Positions 44,331 to 54,589 of a stretch of 64,000 nucleotides of DNA are shown here, piece by piece. The stretch spans positions 1-64,000 of the forward strand of contig JBHEQT010000004.1 of NCBI GenBank assembly GCA_046530785.1. Direction: 5' to 3'. How positions within the stretch are numbered: position 1 is the first letter of the stretch; each line of letters opens with the position of its first letter. The notes beneath the pieces are model-generated. The model was not told where the DNA came from. It ran no database searches and saw only the letters and a program-made list of their open reading frames with translations. The stretch is from Arsenophonus sp046530785. Lineage in GTDB: Bacteria > Pseudomonadota > Gammaproteobacteria > Enterobacterales > Enterobacteriaceae. The position numbers and the translations under genes are program-made.

Positions 44331-47300
44331 GTGAAACGAGTAGCTAAAGCATTGGTAGCTATAATTGCAATGATAATATTTATTATCACATTTGTGATTA
44401 TTGGACTACGCTTTTTTCTTCCTAAGATTAATGAATATCAAAGTCAACTTGAAGGGAAACTTCAATCATTAACAGGAATCCCGTTTAAAATTGGTCATAT
44501 TGAAGGTAACTGTGTCTATTTTGGAACAGTATTAACATTTTCTGATCTTAAAATTACTACTGAAACATTGAATATAAAGGTAAAAAAAATTAAATTTTCA
44601 CTTGACATATGGCGTTCACTATTTTCTTTAAATCTACGTTTTAGAGATATTATTTTTTATGAATTAAATGCTGATTATTATAAACCGATAAAATTTACCA
44701 ATAAAGATGATTTCAATCATTTTTATTTAACTGTTTTAAATAATTCTTTTTTAAAAAAATTTGATTCTTTTGCATTGAAAGAAAGTTCTATCACTTTTTT
44801 AACACCATCGATGGAAAAAGGAACGTTAAAAATCCATAAACTGACATGGTTAAATCAAGATCAATATCATAGAGCACAAGGATTTATAAATCTTAATAAT
44901 CTTCAAGAAGAACGAAATCAGGATGGAATTCAAATTAAACTTAATTTTCGTAATAAAAATGGTGTAATTAATGAAGGAGCTGTTTACTTACAAGCAAATA
45001 ATATAAATCTTTTCCCTTGGCTAACTTGTTGGTTACGTGATAATATTGGATTAGAGAATGCAGTATTTAGTCTTTCTAGCTGGATTAAGATAGAGAATAG
45101 TCGTTTAAAGTTTGGAAAACTACATCTGCATCATGGGGAGGTAAATTGGAAAGTTGATAAACAAGAGCATCAACTACTTATTGATAATTTATTAGTGACT
45201 TTGTTTTCTCAAGAAAATGGTTGGTTTTTTAATATTCCAGAACTACAACATTTAAAAACTGATCAACAACAATGGCTTGAAGGCCAAATTTCTCTACTCT
45301 ATTTACCACAATCAAAAATAAATCAAAATAATTGGCGCATAAGGGTTAATCATATTCAATTAGAAGGATTAAGATCTATTTTATCAATGTTTTCTTTTTT
45401 CTCGCCTGAATTTATTACTGACTGGCAAAAACGACAACCAAAAGGTAAACTTATTAAACTAGCATTGGATATTACTCCTCAAAATCTCGAAAAAACGGTA
45501 TTTGATATAATTTGGAAAGATCTTAGCTGGATACGTTGGAAAGGTTTGCCATCAGTTACTCATTTTACTGGATCCTTACATGGCAGTCAGAAAGAGGGAA
45601 TATTTTCATTTAATTTAAGTAACAGTTTTATAGAATATATCCCAATGTTTAAAGAATTATTAGAAATTTCTACAGGAAAAGGAATAATTTTTTGGTCGAA
45701 AGAAAATAATTCACTCCAAATTTGGAGTAAAAATATAGAGATAAAATCAAAGTCACTATGGACAACAGGTGATTTTCGTTATCTGTTACCAAAAAATCAG
45801 CCACCTACATTAAGTATTTTAGTTGGCGCAAAATTAACCGATGCAAGTGATTTATGGCGTTATTTTCCTAGAACGTTAATGAATAAAGATTTAACTGATT
45901 ATCTAAAAAAAGCAATTATTGGCGGTCATGTAGATGAAGCTACTATGATTTTTCATGGCAATCCGTTTGATTTTCCTTTTAAAAAAAATAACGGACAATT
46001 TCAATTTTTCGTACCTTTACGAGACGCTACTTTTAAGTATCAGCATAATTGGCCAACAATTTTTGATTTAAATATCGATCTTAATTTCGAACGAAATGGA
46101 CTTTTAATATCATCTCCTAGTATAAAATTAGGTAATACAAAAGCATTAGATCTTAGGGCATATATTTTTGATTATAATCAATCTAAATTATTAATAAAAT
46201 CTAATATTATCGGAAATGGAAAAGATATCAGTAATTATTTTAACCAAAGTCCGATGAAAGATTCAATTGGAAAATTATTAAATACAGTAAAAATAGAAGG
46301 TAATATTATTGGAGAATTGATGCTTGATATTCCATTGAGGAAAAATGGTGAAAATGTGATTGCTAGTGGTCAAATTGACCTTGATAATAATGATATCGAT
46401 CTTACTACTATTAATAGTAAAATGAAGAAAGTAACAGGGCGTTTTTATTTTCATAATAGTGATTTAAAAAGTGAAAAATTACACGCTCATTGGTTTGGCC
46501 AACCAATAATTTTAACATTTAATACCATTAATAATCAAAATAAATATGAGATTAATATTAATATTAATGGTAATTGGCAAACTAAAAAAATATCTATATT
46601 TCCTAAATCGATTATAAAGCATTTAGGGGGTAGTATAGAATGGAAGGGATATATTAATATTCAACTATCTAGCATAATAAAAGATAATCCAATATTATCT
46701 ATCTCACTGAGTAGTAAATTAGATAAAATTACCAGCCAAATTCCTACTCTGAATACCAAAAAAGTAAAGCAATTAGGTGATATACAAATTCTGGCTATTG
46801 GTGATATAAGTCAATTAAAAATTTATGGTTCTGTTGGTCATCAAATGAGATTTAATAGTCAATGGAAAGTTTCTTCCAAAAAAATTAGATTATTAAAAGC
46901 AGCAATTTATCCTTATATAAAAAAAAATGCTGTTCTACCAGATAATCTAATAGTTATGATTAATTTACCTCAAATTAATAATCCAAAATGGATTTCGTTG
47001 TTGGCTTCATTATTTTCATTAAACTTAATACCGAAAAATTATAGTAAATCATTTGTAATACCAGATATCGTTATTATTACCTTACCAAAGATCAATTTTG
47101 CTAACCAGGAATGGAATAATATAGTATTTACTATCAATAAATATGATGAATTAACAAAAATTTTTATAAATAGCGATAACTTGAAGGGAAGCTTAAGTAT
47201 TCCGAAAGAAGGTAATTGGAAAACTAAAATTAATTATCTTTATTTTAATCCGAAAATTTCATCAAAAAAAAAGAATTTTTTAAGAAAAGATAATATATTG

Positions 47301-48152
47301 CAAAGATATAATATTTCATTTTGGAAAGATATAGATATATATTGCTCGGAATGTTGGTTATTTGGTTATAAACTTGGAAAGTTTAAAGCACAAATCATCC
47401 GAAATGGACAAACGTTGATTTTAAAAGATGGGTTTTTATTAAATAGTTCCCATAATCTAAAAATTTTTGGTATTTGGAGTACAGATCAAAAAAACACTAC
47501 TACAATAAGAGGGGAATTAAAAGGTAATAGATTTGATGATTTAGCTGCTTATTATGGAATAATAATTCCCATTAAAAAAGGAGAATTCAAGATCGATTTT
47601 TGTTTAAATTGGGAAACAGTTCCATGGAAATTTGATCTTAAAAATTTGAATGGAAATTTGAGTTTTAAATTAGGTAATGGCGGGATTTCTCAAATAGGTG
47701 GTGGTAGTTCCGTTCAACTATTACGTTTTGTTAGTTTTGATGCACTACTACGTAAATTAAAACTAGATTTTAGTGATACTTTTAGTGATGATTTTTTATT
47801 CGATTCTATTCGTGGTGATGCTACTATAAAAAATGGGATTTTAAATACCAATTATTTTTATCTTGATGGTTTAATTGCTGATATTAAAATTCATGGAAAA
47901 ATTAATTTAATTCATCGTAATATCAATTTAGAAGCTATTATTTTCCCTGAAATTTCAACCACAGTAGGTATTGCAACAGCCTTTTTAGTTAATCCAATTA
48001 CAGGTGCAGCAGTATTTGCGGCAACTAGAATGCTAAAACCATTATGGAATAAAATATCACTTATTCGTTACTTGATTACTGGAACTCTAGAAAAACCAAA
48101 AATTAATGAAGCTTTACCTCAATTTAAGAAAAGTCAACATTATGAAAAATGA
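44331..48152 (+). CDS. yhdP: AsmA-like phospholipid transport protein YhdP
   Basis: Very large inner-membrane-anchored periplasmic protein of the AsmA/DUF3971 group. In E. coli YhdP works with TamB and YdbH to move phospholipids to the outer membrane and is linked to outer-membrane stability. The product has 1273 residues (about 1266 in E. coli) and aligns over its full length. An N-terminal membrane anchor spans residues about 8-30, then a long beta-rich repeat-like body, and a C-terminal AsmA-like domain with LVNPITGAAVFAAT and the end LRYLITG-like block. The ECWLFGYKLG segment is also conserved. Start is GTG at 44331 after GGAAGGAGAG; the nearby ATG at 44327 leads to a stop within seven codons. 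It is the longest gene in the window and completely open, a strong sign of selection. Confidence 0.95.
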   Translation: MKRVAKALVAIIAMIIFIITFVIIGLRFFLPKINEYQSQLEGKLQSLTGIPFKIGHIEGNCVYFGTVLTFSDLKITTETLNIKVKKIKFSLDIWRSLFSLNLRFRDIIFYELNADYYKPIKFTNKDDFNHFYLTVLNNSFLKKFDSFALKESSITFLTPSMEKGTLKIHKLTWLNQDQYHRAQGFINLNNLQEERNQDGIQIKLNFRNKNGVINEGAVYLQANNINLFPWLTCWLRDNIGLENAVFSLSSWIKIENSRLKFGKLHLHHGEVNWKVDKQEHQLLIDNLLVTLFSQENGWFFNIPELQHLKTDQQQWLEGQISLLYLPQSKINQNNWRIRVNHIQLEGLRSILSMFSFFSPEFITDWQKRQPKGKLIKLALDITPQNLEKTVFDIIWKDLSWIRWKGLPSVTHFTGSLHGSQKEGIFSFNLSNSFIEYIPMFKELLEISTGKGIIFWSKENNSLQIWSKNIEIKSKSLWTTGDFRYLLPKNQPPTLSILVGAKLTDASDLWRYFPRTLMNKDLTDYLKKAIIGGHVDEATMIFHGNPFDFPFKKNNGQFQFFVPLRDATFKYQHNWPTIFDLNIDLNFERNGLLISSPSIKLGNTKALDLRAYIFDYNQSKLLIKSNIIGNGKDISNYFNQSPMKDSIGKLLNTVKIEGNIIGELMLDIPLRKNGENVIASGQIDLDNNDIDLTTINSKMKKVTGRFYFHNSDLKSEKLHAHWFGQPIILTFNTINNQNKYEINININGNWQTKKISIFPKSIIKHLGGSIEWKGYINIQLSSIIKDNPILSISLSSKLDKITSQIPTLNTKKVKQLGDIQILAIGDISQLKIYGSVGHQMRFNSQWKVSSKKIRLLKAAIYPYIKKNAVLPDNLIVMINLPQINNPKWISLLASLFSLNLIPKNYSKSFVIPDIVIITLPKINFANQEWNNIVFTINKYDELTKIFINSDNLKGSLSIPKEGNWKTKINYLYFNPKISSKKKNFLRKDNILQRYNISFWKDIDIYCSECWLFGYKLGKFKAQIIRNGQTLILKDGFLLNSSHNLKIFGIWSTDQKNTTTIRGELKGNRFDDLAAYYGIIIPIKKGEFKIDFCLNWETVPWKFDLKNLNGNLSFKLGNGGISQIGGGSSVQLLRFVSFDALLRKLKLDFSDTFSDDFLFDSIRGDATIKNGILNTNYFYLDGLIADIKIHGKINLIHRNINLEAIIFPEISTTVGIATAFLVNPITGAAVFAATRMLKPLWNKISLIRYLITGTLEKPKINEALPQFKKSQHYEK

Positions 48153-51100
48153 AACCATTACAGTATTATTAATTGTGTAGTAATAAAATTATCAATGATA
48201 AACTTCTTACATAGGAAAGTCAAATTTAATTAATAGTTAAATAATATTGTGTTAGTTTAATAACGAAAAATATATTATTGTTATTTAATAATAAAATTAA
48301 TTACCGTAATTTCTTGAGTTACAAGAGGAGTTCTTTTGTAAGATACTCTTTTATTGCGTAGGGTTTATAAAACCTTTCTATTAATAGAGGTTTATACTTA
48401 ATCTTTAAAATTAAGTATAATTTATAATATGAAAAAATCTAGGCATACAAAATATTTTAAAATAAAAGATAAGTGAAGAAATTCCTCTACATCTAGGTAA
48501 TGGAAAATTTGAATTTCATATAAAGAAATCTTATTACTATTGAAACATCTCTACTGAGATAGGTAATTTTTCTATATAAATCAATATTACTTAAAAATTT
48601 ATTAATGTAATAACAGTTTTTAAAATTTAAAAAATATTAGAAGAATATTTAATACTTAATTTTCCAACTAACTAACTTATTCTTATTTCATTCAATTTAA
48701 AGAATTTTTAAGAAAATGTTTTAAATACTGGAAGTTGAAGATGTAAGCTTTTGTCAACTTTATTCACCTTTTCTTTTTTAGTTACAAATAACTGAAATAG
48801 TTGTTTGATATATGATTAGCTATTATAAATAAATATGTTTTAGATCTTTAATAAAATTATTGTTAATCTATAATAATAGAATACATAATGCTATATAAAA
48901 CTTGCATAATAAAAGAATTTTTCTTTTATTAATTTTGGTTTATCTAATGTGATATAAATAGGTTATGGATTTGTGTTATTATTAATTTATCAATAGAATT
49001 TAACTATTTTTCCGGTTATCCTTTATATTTAACTTTTGCTAATTCAGAAGATTTATATAGTTAAATTATAAAAAATATGCTTTCCTAATTTATATTTACT
49101 TAACTTCAAAAAAATAAATTTTTAAATTTATCACCTCTTGAAATTATATTTTCATTTCATCTAGTAATGAAAAATTTCATTTTTATCGATATTATTTATT
49201 TTATCATCAAAAAATTATTTTATTATTTTAGCAATAAATAGATTTCTTTTAAGAAAATGTTCTAGAATTTAACTTTATTTTAGAAAAATCTATTTTCTAA
49301 TAATTATCAATATTAATCTTTATTATTTATTTGAAAGTAAATTTTATTTACCGCCAAAATATTTTTTTTGATTTAATATTTATTTTGTTTTAAACGATAT
49401 TAATTAAGTTAAAGAATGTAATTTCATTATAATTTTAAAGATTTAAGAAATCGGTTGCATATTTATATATGAATTCTCAAATAAAATATTATGATCCAGA
49501 TAAAGTAAATTATTAATAAATGAATAAAGTATCAATATAAATATCTAATTTGGTAACAGTGAAAAATATTTACTTAATAATGAAAAGAAAGTTATTCAAT
49601 AATTATTTTTTCAGAAAGAATTTCATTCTATATTTTTTAATATTGATGTCGTATATTTCTCTATCCCGCGTTACAACATCATATAAAAAGTTCATTTATT
49701 TATATATAGGGAAGGTATTCTGAATTTTTAAGTTAAAAAAAGAATTAATTTAAAAGGTTTTATCTATTTTAAATTAATATTAAAAAAATCAATCAAATTA
49801 TCAATCCAAAACCATAAATTAATCATCTTAAATACGAATAAAATGATTAAAATCTCGAAAAATAGATGGGGTTAATAATTCTTATATAATATAAGAATAT
49901 TTGATATTACTAAAGAATATGTATAGGATATGGGTACACTTCCCAAAATCATCAACTTAATATCAAACTTGTATGATTTCAGAGAAGAATATGAGGAAGG
50001 ATTAAATGATTACTCTAATATTTGTGTTCATACTATTTTTCTATCGATTAAGGATTTGCAATCATTATAATAGTTGTTAGTGAAGAAAACCTTTCAAAAA
50101 AAATTATCCCGTCTTTCATCACTTGAATTATCAATAATTAAAATATCCAATTATTGCTACTAGTAAAATAGAAACTTCTTTATTTTATTAGTTAATTAAT
50201 ACTATTAATATTAAAAATATTTATTGAATATAAACATCTATTACAGAGAGAGGGTGTTACTAAAAAATTTTTCTATTTGCTTAATTATATAGAAAAGTTA
50301 TTTTTAATTAGTTTTTAAAATAATCTCTTTTTTTGTGATAATAAATTCTGTGAATTTAATATAATAATAATATTAAGAAATAAGAAAGGAATATTATAAA
50401 TTTTCTTTCTCACTATCTGTTTTAGCTTATTAACTTTTGTTAAAAAGAATAAGTTATTTTGGATAGATAGTTATTATCTATAACTTTGCATATTACAAAG
50501 AGAAAGAATTAAACTTTTTCTTTATTGAAAAAGAAGTAATGAAGAGATTTTCTTATTACTGAATAATAAGAAAATAAATTAGTGCAAAAATCGAGGGGTG
50601 GGGGTTATCCTTGATAAATTACTTATATTTTACTTTAAAAATAAAAGTAATAAATATTCTTCTTTCAGTGATAACATTACTACTTTCGGATATTAAATAG
50701 AATAAAAGAGGTTACTATTATAGTTACTATAGTAACAATAAGAAAATAATATTAAAATTTATAATAATATTAAAACTATTTCTGTTTTTCTAGAAATTCA
50801 TTTTTTATTGAAATTTAACTTTTCTAATTAATTTTTATATTAAATTTTAAATAAAAGATATAATAATTGGTTGATATAATATTATAGAAATTAGAAGCAA
50901 ATGTTTGTAATGAATAATTATTCGTATTGTTGATTTTTGAAAAATTATTACTTTTCTTTAAATTTTCAATAAAATATATAATATTTATATACATATACAT
51001 CTCATTTCTATAAGTTATTTTAAGAGCTATATAGTATCTTTCTCTAATTCTCTAGTGTTAATGTTTTAAACATCATTCTTTCTTAAGTTTTATATTATAT

Positions 51101-51228
51101 TAATGTTAATTACACAATATCATTATAGATTCAAGTTATTGGATTACTTAAAAATCGTTATAGATATCCAAGACAAAGATATTATTCCCATATTCTTTTT
51201 ATAATGATAAAGGTTTTTGGATAGATGA
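48153..51228. other. 3 kb gene-free stretch between yhdP and rapZ
   Basis: In relatives tldD follows yhdP, and npr (ptsO) follows rapZ on the other strand. I could not read either. A hairpin at 48392-48420 lies 240 bases after the yhdP stop, and a short G-rich piece (GAGGGGTGGGGG) is at 50593-50604. Confidence 0.55.
48392..48420 (+). repeat. 11-bp hairpin downstream of yhdP
   Basis: Arms TTATACTTAAT and its exact complement flank the 7-base loop CTTTAAA, followed by TTTATAAT. It could end the yhdP message, but the T-run is short. Confidence 0.35.
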
Positions 51229-52083
51229 TCATAATTTTTTCTTTTCTAAAGTGCGATGACGAGATTGAACATTTTTTCCTCTAGAACGAAAGTAATCAGC
51301 TAGTTGTTCAGCAACATAAACTGAACGGTGTTTACCTCCAGTACATCCGATAACAATCGTCAAATAACTACGGTTATTAGATTCTAACATTGGCAACCAT
51401 AATTCAAGATAAGTACGTGTTTGATAAATAAAATTATGTACTTCGGTATGTCTGTCAAGAAAATCAGCAACAGGACGATCAAGACCTGTCATAAGACGTA
51501 ATTTTGGATCCCAATGTGGATTTGGTAAAAAACGTACATCAAATACATAATCTGCATCAATTGGAATACCATGTTTAAATCCAAAAGATTCGAATACTAT
51601 GGTCAATTCACGTTCACGTTTACCCAATAAACGCGCTCTAAGCATTTCAGCTAATTCATGTACTGACATTTCAGATGTATCAATAACTAAATCAGCTCTT
51701 GAGCGAAGTGGTTCTAATAAATCATTTTCCTTATTAATAGCACTTTCTAATGATAAATTTTTACTGGAAAGTGGATGTAAACGTCTTGTATCACTATATC
51801 TCCTGATTAGAATGTTACGATTTGCATCAAGAAAAAGTAATTGAGGGGAAAAAATAGTCGGTAGATTTTTTAATTCTTTTTCAAAAATTGCAGGATTATC
51901 TGGCATATTACGAACATCAATGCTCACAGCAGCAGAATTTTGTCGCTCAGCAAGCGTATTTATTAATTTTGATAATAAAATAACGGGAAGATTATCAACA
52001 CAATAAAAACCCATATCCTCCAGCGCTCGTAGAGCAACAGATTTACCTGAACCAGAACGGCCACTGACTATTATCAGCACCAT
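51229..52083 (-). CDS. rapZ: RNase adapter protein RapZ (YvcJ/YhbJ family)
   Basis: In E. coli RapZ binds glucosamine-6-phosphate and the small RNAs GlmZ and GlmY, delivers GlmZ to RNase E, and so sets the level of GlmS, the first enzyme of amino-sugar synthesis. The 284 residues equal the E. coli length. The P-loop is GRSGSGKS at residues 8-15, SPQLLFLDA follows, and the C-terminal domain has VIGCTGGKHRSVY and the RNA-binding tail RSRGKNVQSRHRTLEKKK. I start at the ATG at 52083 (MVLIIVSG, as in the family). A GTG at 52092 is closer to the Shine-Dalgarno AAAGGAGG and would add three residues, so the start is not settled. The site runs into a tract of seven G just before the gene. Its upstream neighbours ptsN, hpf and rpoN are relics. 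Confidence 0.96.
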   Translation of the reverse strand: MVLIIVSGRSGSGKSVALRALEDMGFYCVDNLPVILLSKLINTLAERQNSAAVSIDVRNMPDNPAIFEKELKNLPTIFSPQLLFLDANRNILIRRYSDTRRLHPLSSKNLSLESAINKENDLLEPLRSRADLVIDTSEMSVHELAEMLRARLLGKRERELTIVFESFGFKHGIPIDADYVFDVRFLPNPHWDPKLRLMTGLDRPVADFLDRHTEVHNFIYQTRTYLELWLPMLESNNRSYLTIVIGCTGGKHRSVYVAEQLADYFRSRGKNVQSRHRTLEKKKL

Positions 52084-52089
52084 GAGTAA

Positions 52090-52104
52090 CACCCCCCCTC
52101 CTTT
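52090..52104 (-). promoter_or_regulatory. Unusual rapZ ribosome binding site with G7 tract
   Basis: Read on the minus strand the sequence is AAAGGAGGGGGGGTG. A strong Shine-Dalgarno core (AAGGAGG) merges into a run of seven G and then a GTG that is in frame with rapZ. The conserved ATG lies 13 bases beyond the GGAGG core. Any change of the G-run by slippage would alter the spacing to the start codon. Confidence 0.6.
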
Positions 52105-52154
52105 ATTAAGTTTTTATAATATAAATCATTTTTAAAAATAGATTTTTTAAAACA

Positions 52155-52665
52155 GTTATTCAATAATTGATTTATAGGTCTCTTTATTACTTTGAGCAGC
52201 GAGTAAAACAACGATATAGATTTTCTTTATCAATTAATAAACCACGTTTGCAATTAAAAGAAGAGTGTATATAAATGTATTTTACATTCCTCTGAAGGGA
52301 ATTAATACCGAAAATAGTAAATCAATCAAGTGGATTATCAATGGTATCCAAAAGAAATCTATTCATCAAAATGGAGAAATAAAGAAAATGGTTGTTAGAT
52401 GAATTATTTTTTATTTAATTTAGAATAATGGAATAAATAAGATCTCTACGAGATATCTATCGTACTTAGTTTTTACTGGTTAATAATGATTTTCAAAATA
52501 ATATTTTTAGATATATTCATTTCAAAATAACAGTAACTTTGCTTATAATTTCTAGCGCTTGTTTTTAGTTTCACAATATGTATATTTTAGTATACATTAA
52601 TGGTTAATATCGAGATTAATAATAATTTTATTATTCATTGGTTTTATTCATTTAGAAAAATCTTA
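52155..52665 (-). pseudogene. ptsN: Nitrogen-related PTS protein PtsN (EIIA-Ntr), disrupted
   Basis: PtsN is a phosphate-accepting regulator of potassium and nitrogen responses. Minus-strand fragments read TIDNPLD, then after a one-base shift DLLFSVLIPF (family AIDNQPVDLLFALLVP), then FIYTLLLIA (family HLHTLSLVA), and LLAAQSNKETYKSII near 52180-52220 (family LRAAQSDEELYQII). Spacing fits a 163-codon gene starting near 52665. The conserved active-site part further upstream could not be read. It is in the ancestral place between hpf and rapZ. Confidence 0.8.
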
Positions 52666-52779
52666 TTAGATAATCGATAATAAATATCCAATATGAATAA
52701 TACTTACTAATATTAATAAGCTTTATATTTAGCATCATAGAATTTTTTATTTAAAAATAGAAAATAATATTTCTTTTTA

Positions 52780-53045
52780 ATTTTTTATACTTAGAGAGTT
52801 GATATTTATTGGTTTTCAACTATGATATCAATATCATTTTTGTATATTGTTTTAAAATAAGATAATAGATTTTTTGCATTCACTTTTTCAATTTCTTCAA
52901 TATCGTAATTAATTTTATGCCTTTTAAACCATGAAAATATCAATATTGATTTACTAAAATATTAAGAAAATTTTGAATATTTCTTTAAAAGTTTAGTGTG
53001 ATATTTCTATAACTTTACTGTTTTAACAGTAATTGAAAAATCCGT
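52780..53045 (-). pseudogene. hpf: Possible relic of ribosome hibernation factor Hpf
   Basis: The interval between the ptsN and rpoN relics is the size of hpf (95 codons). A minus-strand frame from about 53040 reads ITVKTVKL, a stop, then KLLKKYSKFS, a stop, and YF, loosely matching family ITGNNVEI...FVTAKFAKLEQYF. The match is weak, and synteny carries much of the call. Confidence 0.4.
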
Positions 53046-53099
53046 AGTATCTTCCTTTTCAGTTAATTTAAATTAATTTTTAGCTTTAATTATAAAGTA

Positions 53100-54525
53100 A
53101 AACGGATAGAATTTTTTTCTTTTTATATTTTAAAAACTGTAGGACAAGAAATTTTGAATACTCTCTATTTATTAGTATGCTCGTTAATTTATTATCATTC
53201 AAGAGTTTTATATTTCGTTACTTTATCACAATAAACTTTTTATTAGAAAACGAACGTATAGAGCTTGGTAATAAGAAAGGATTTCTTCTATTTCTTATAT
53301 GAGAGATGAAGATAGGCTTAAAGAAAAAATATATTTCTTAAAATACTTTTTAGATTATATAGATATTTTAAGATTTATCACAAAATATCCACTGATTACT
53401 CTCTATAACAAATAAAAAAATAAACAATATTCGTTATTAATATAGTTTTATATATTTTCACTATATTAAAAAATTCTTTCTGATCTTTATAATATATTGT
53501 GAAGTTTTTAACTATAATTTAATTATGTTTTTTACACTTTTATTAATTACTTCTCTTTTATAAATTTTTAAGAATGAATAAGCTATCTTTTTTATTATAA
53601 GGTTACTTATCTTTTAGATAAGTAACCTTATCTCTTTTTAAGAAAAGAAAAATTTTTGTATTTAACACTATTTACCAGTAAGTTATTTATTTTACAAACT
53701 AGAATATCTTTTAGTAGAGTAGATTACGTTTTTATTGGATTTGAGTGATTTGTACAAATTTAGAACCTAAATTCAGGATCTTAATCGATAACTTCTGTTA
53801 AGTGTGTTAATTTTAATTTTTCCAACTAATTTTCTAAAAGAAATACTTCCAAAATAATTTTAAGTTTTTGTTATTTATTAATTTAAGTTCTTTTAAAAAC
53901 TTACTAGGTAAATTTAATAAATAAATTAATAAACAGTTTTTCAAATTTTTACTGAGAGGAAAATCAGATAAAAGGATTGATCTTTTTAATATAATTCTAT
54001 CTTAGTTCAAGATAATATTAGTTATTTACTAATTATCTTTTAACATCTTCAATAATGGTATTCAAATGCTTAGAATCCTAGATAACATAAATAATGATAG
54101 TGTCCAATAGGTTCAGTGTTTTTTAATAAAAGCTACTAATAATATGATTAAAATATTATTAGTAACTTTATTATACTTATAAAATTTTCTTTGATAGATA
54201 GGAAACTCTTCTTATACAATTATTTTTAGATTTAGATTATTAGTTGAAATATAAATCTTCTCTGGTTAGTATTTAAATATAATTTATTAGAATCATAGTT
54301 TTAATTTTTTTAAAACTATCTATCAGTGTTAAATTCAGTATAAAAAATATCAGATATTTTAATATTAAAAAATTTTCCTTGTTCAAGTAAAGGATTAATT
54401 AAAAAAAGATTAATAAATTTTATTTAAAGTTTTTTAATATTAAAATTATAAGTTGCAACATTAAAATAAATATTCTAACTATATTAAAATCTCTTTTCCG
54501 CTAAATGAATCAAAGTTAAAAGTTT
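53100..54525 (-). pseudogene. rpoN: Sigma-54 factor RpoN, disrupted
   Basis: RpoN is the alternative sigma factor for nitrogen and other activator-dependent promoters. Near 54420-54470 a minus-strand frame reads LMLQLIILILKNFK (family RLLQLSTLELQQELQQ). After a shift, INPLLEQ appears at 54379-54396, an exact match to the family SNPLLEQ at residues 43-49. This places the start near 54525. The core and the C-terminal RpoN box could not be read, so the lower boundary is taken from the expected length of about 1.43 kb. Position between lptB and hpf/ptsN is the ancestral one. A strong hairpin at 53597-53639 lies inside. Confidence 0.7.
53597..53639 (+). terminator. Strong intrinsic terminator in plus-strand orientation
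   Basis: A perfect 16-bp stem (ATAAGGTTACTTATCT at 53597-53612, complement at 53616-53631) with loop TTT, followed on the plus strand by CTCTTTTTA. The minus-strand side is A-rich and could not act as a U-tract. All genes and relics around it are on the minus strand, so it would stop only antisense or now-unrecognised plus-strand transcription. Confidence 0.6.
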
Positions 54526-54589
54526 TGTTTTATACAACTAAGTTAGTATCTTTGGGATAGGTATAAATATATAATTTTGATTATTTTTT

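Noticed and set aside
51599..51844. 81-codon plus-strand frame inside rapZ
   Set aside because: Antisense shadow of the conserved rapZ frame.
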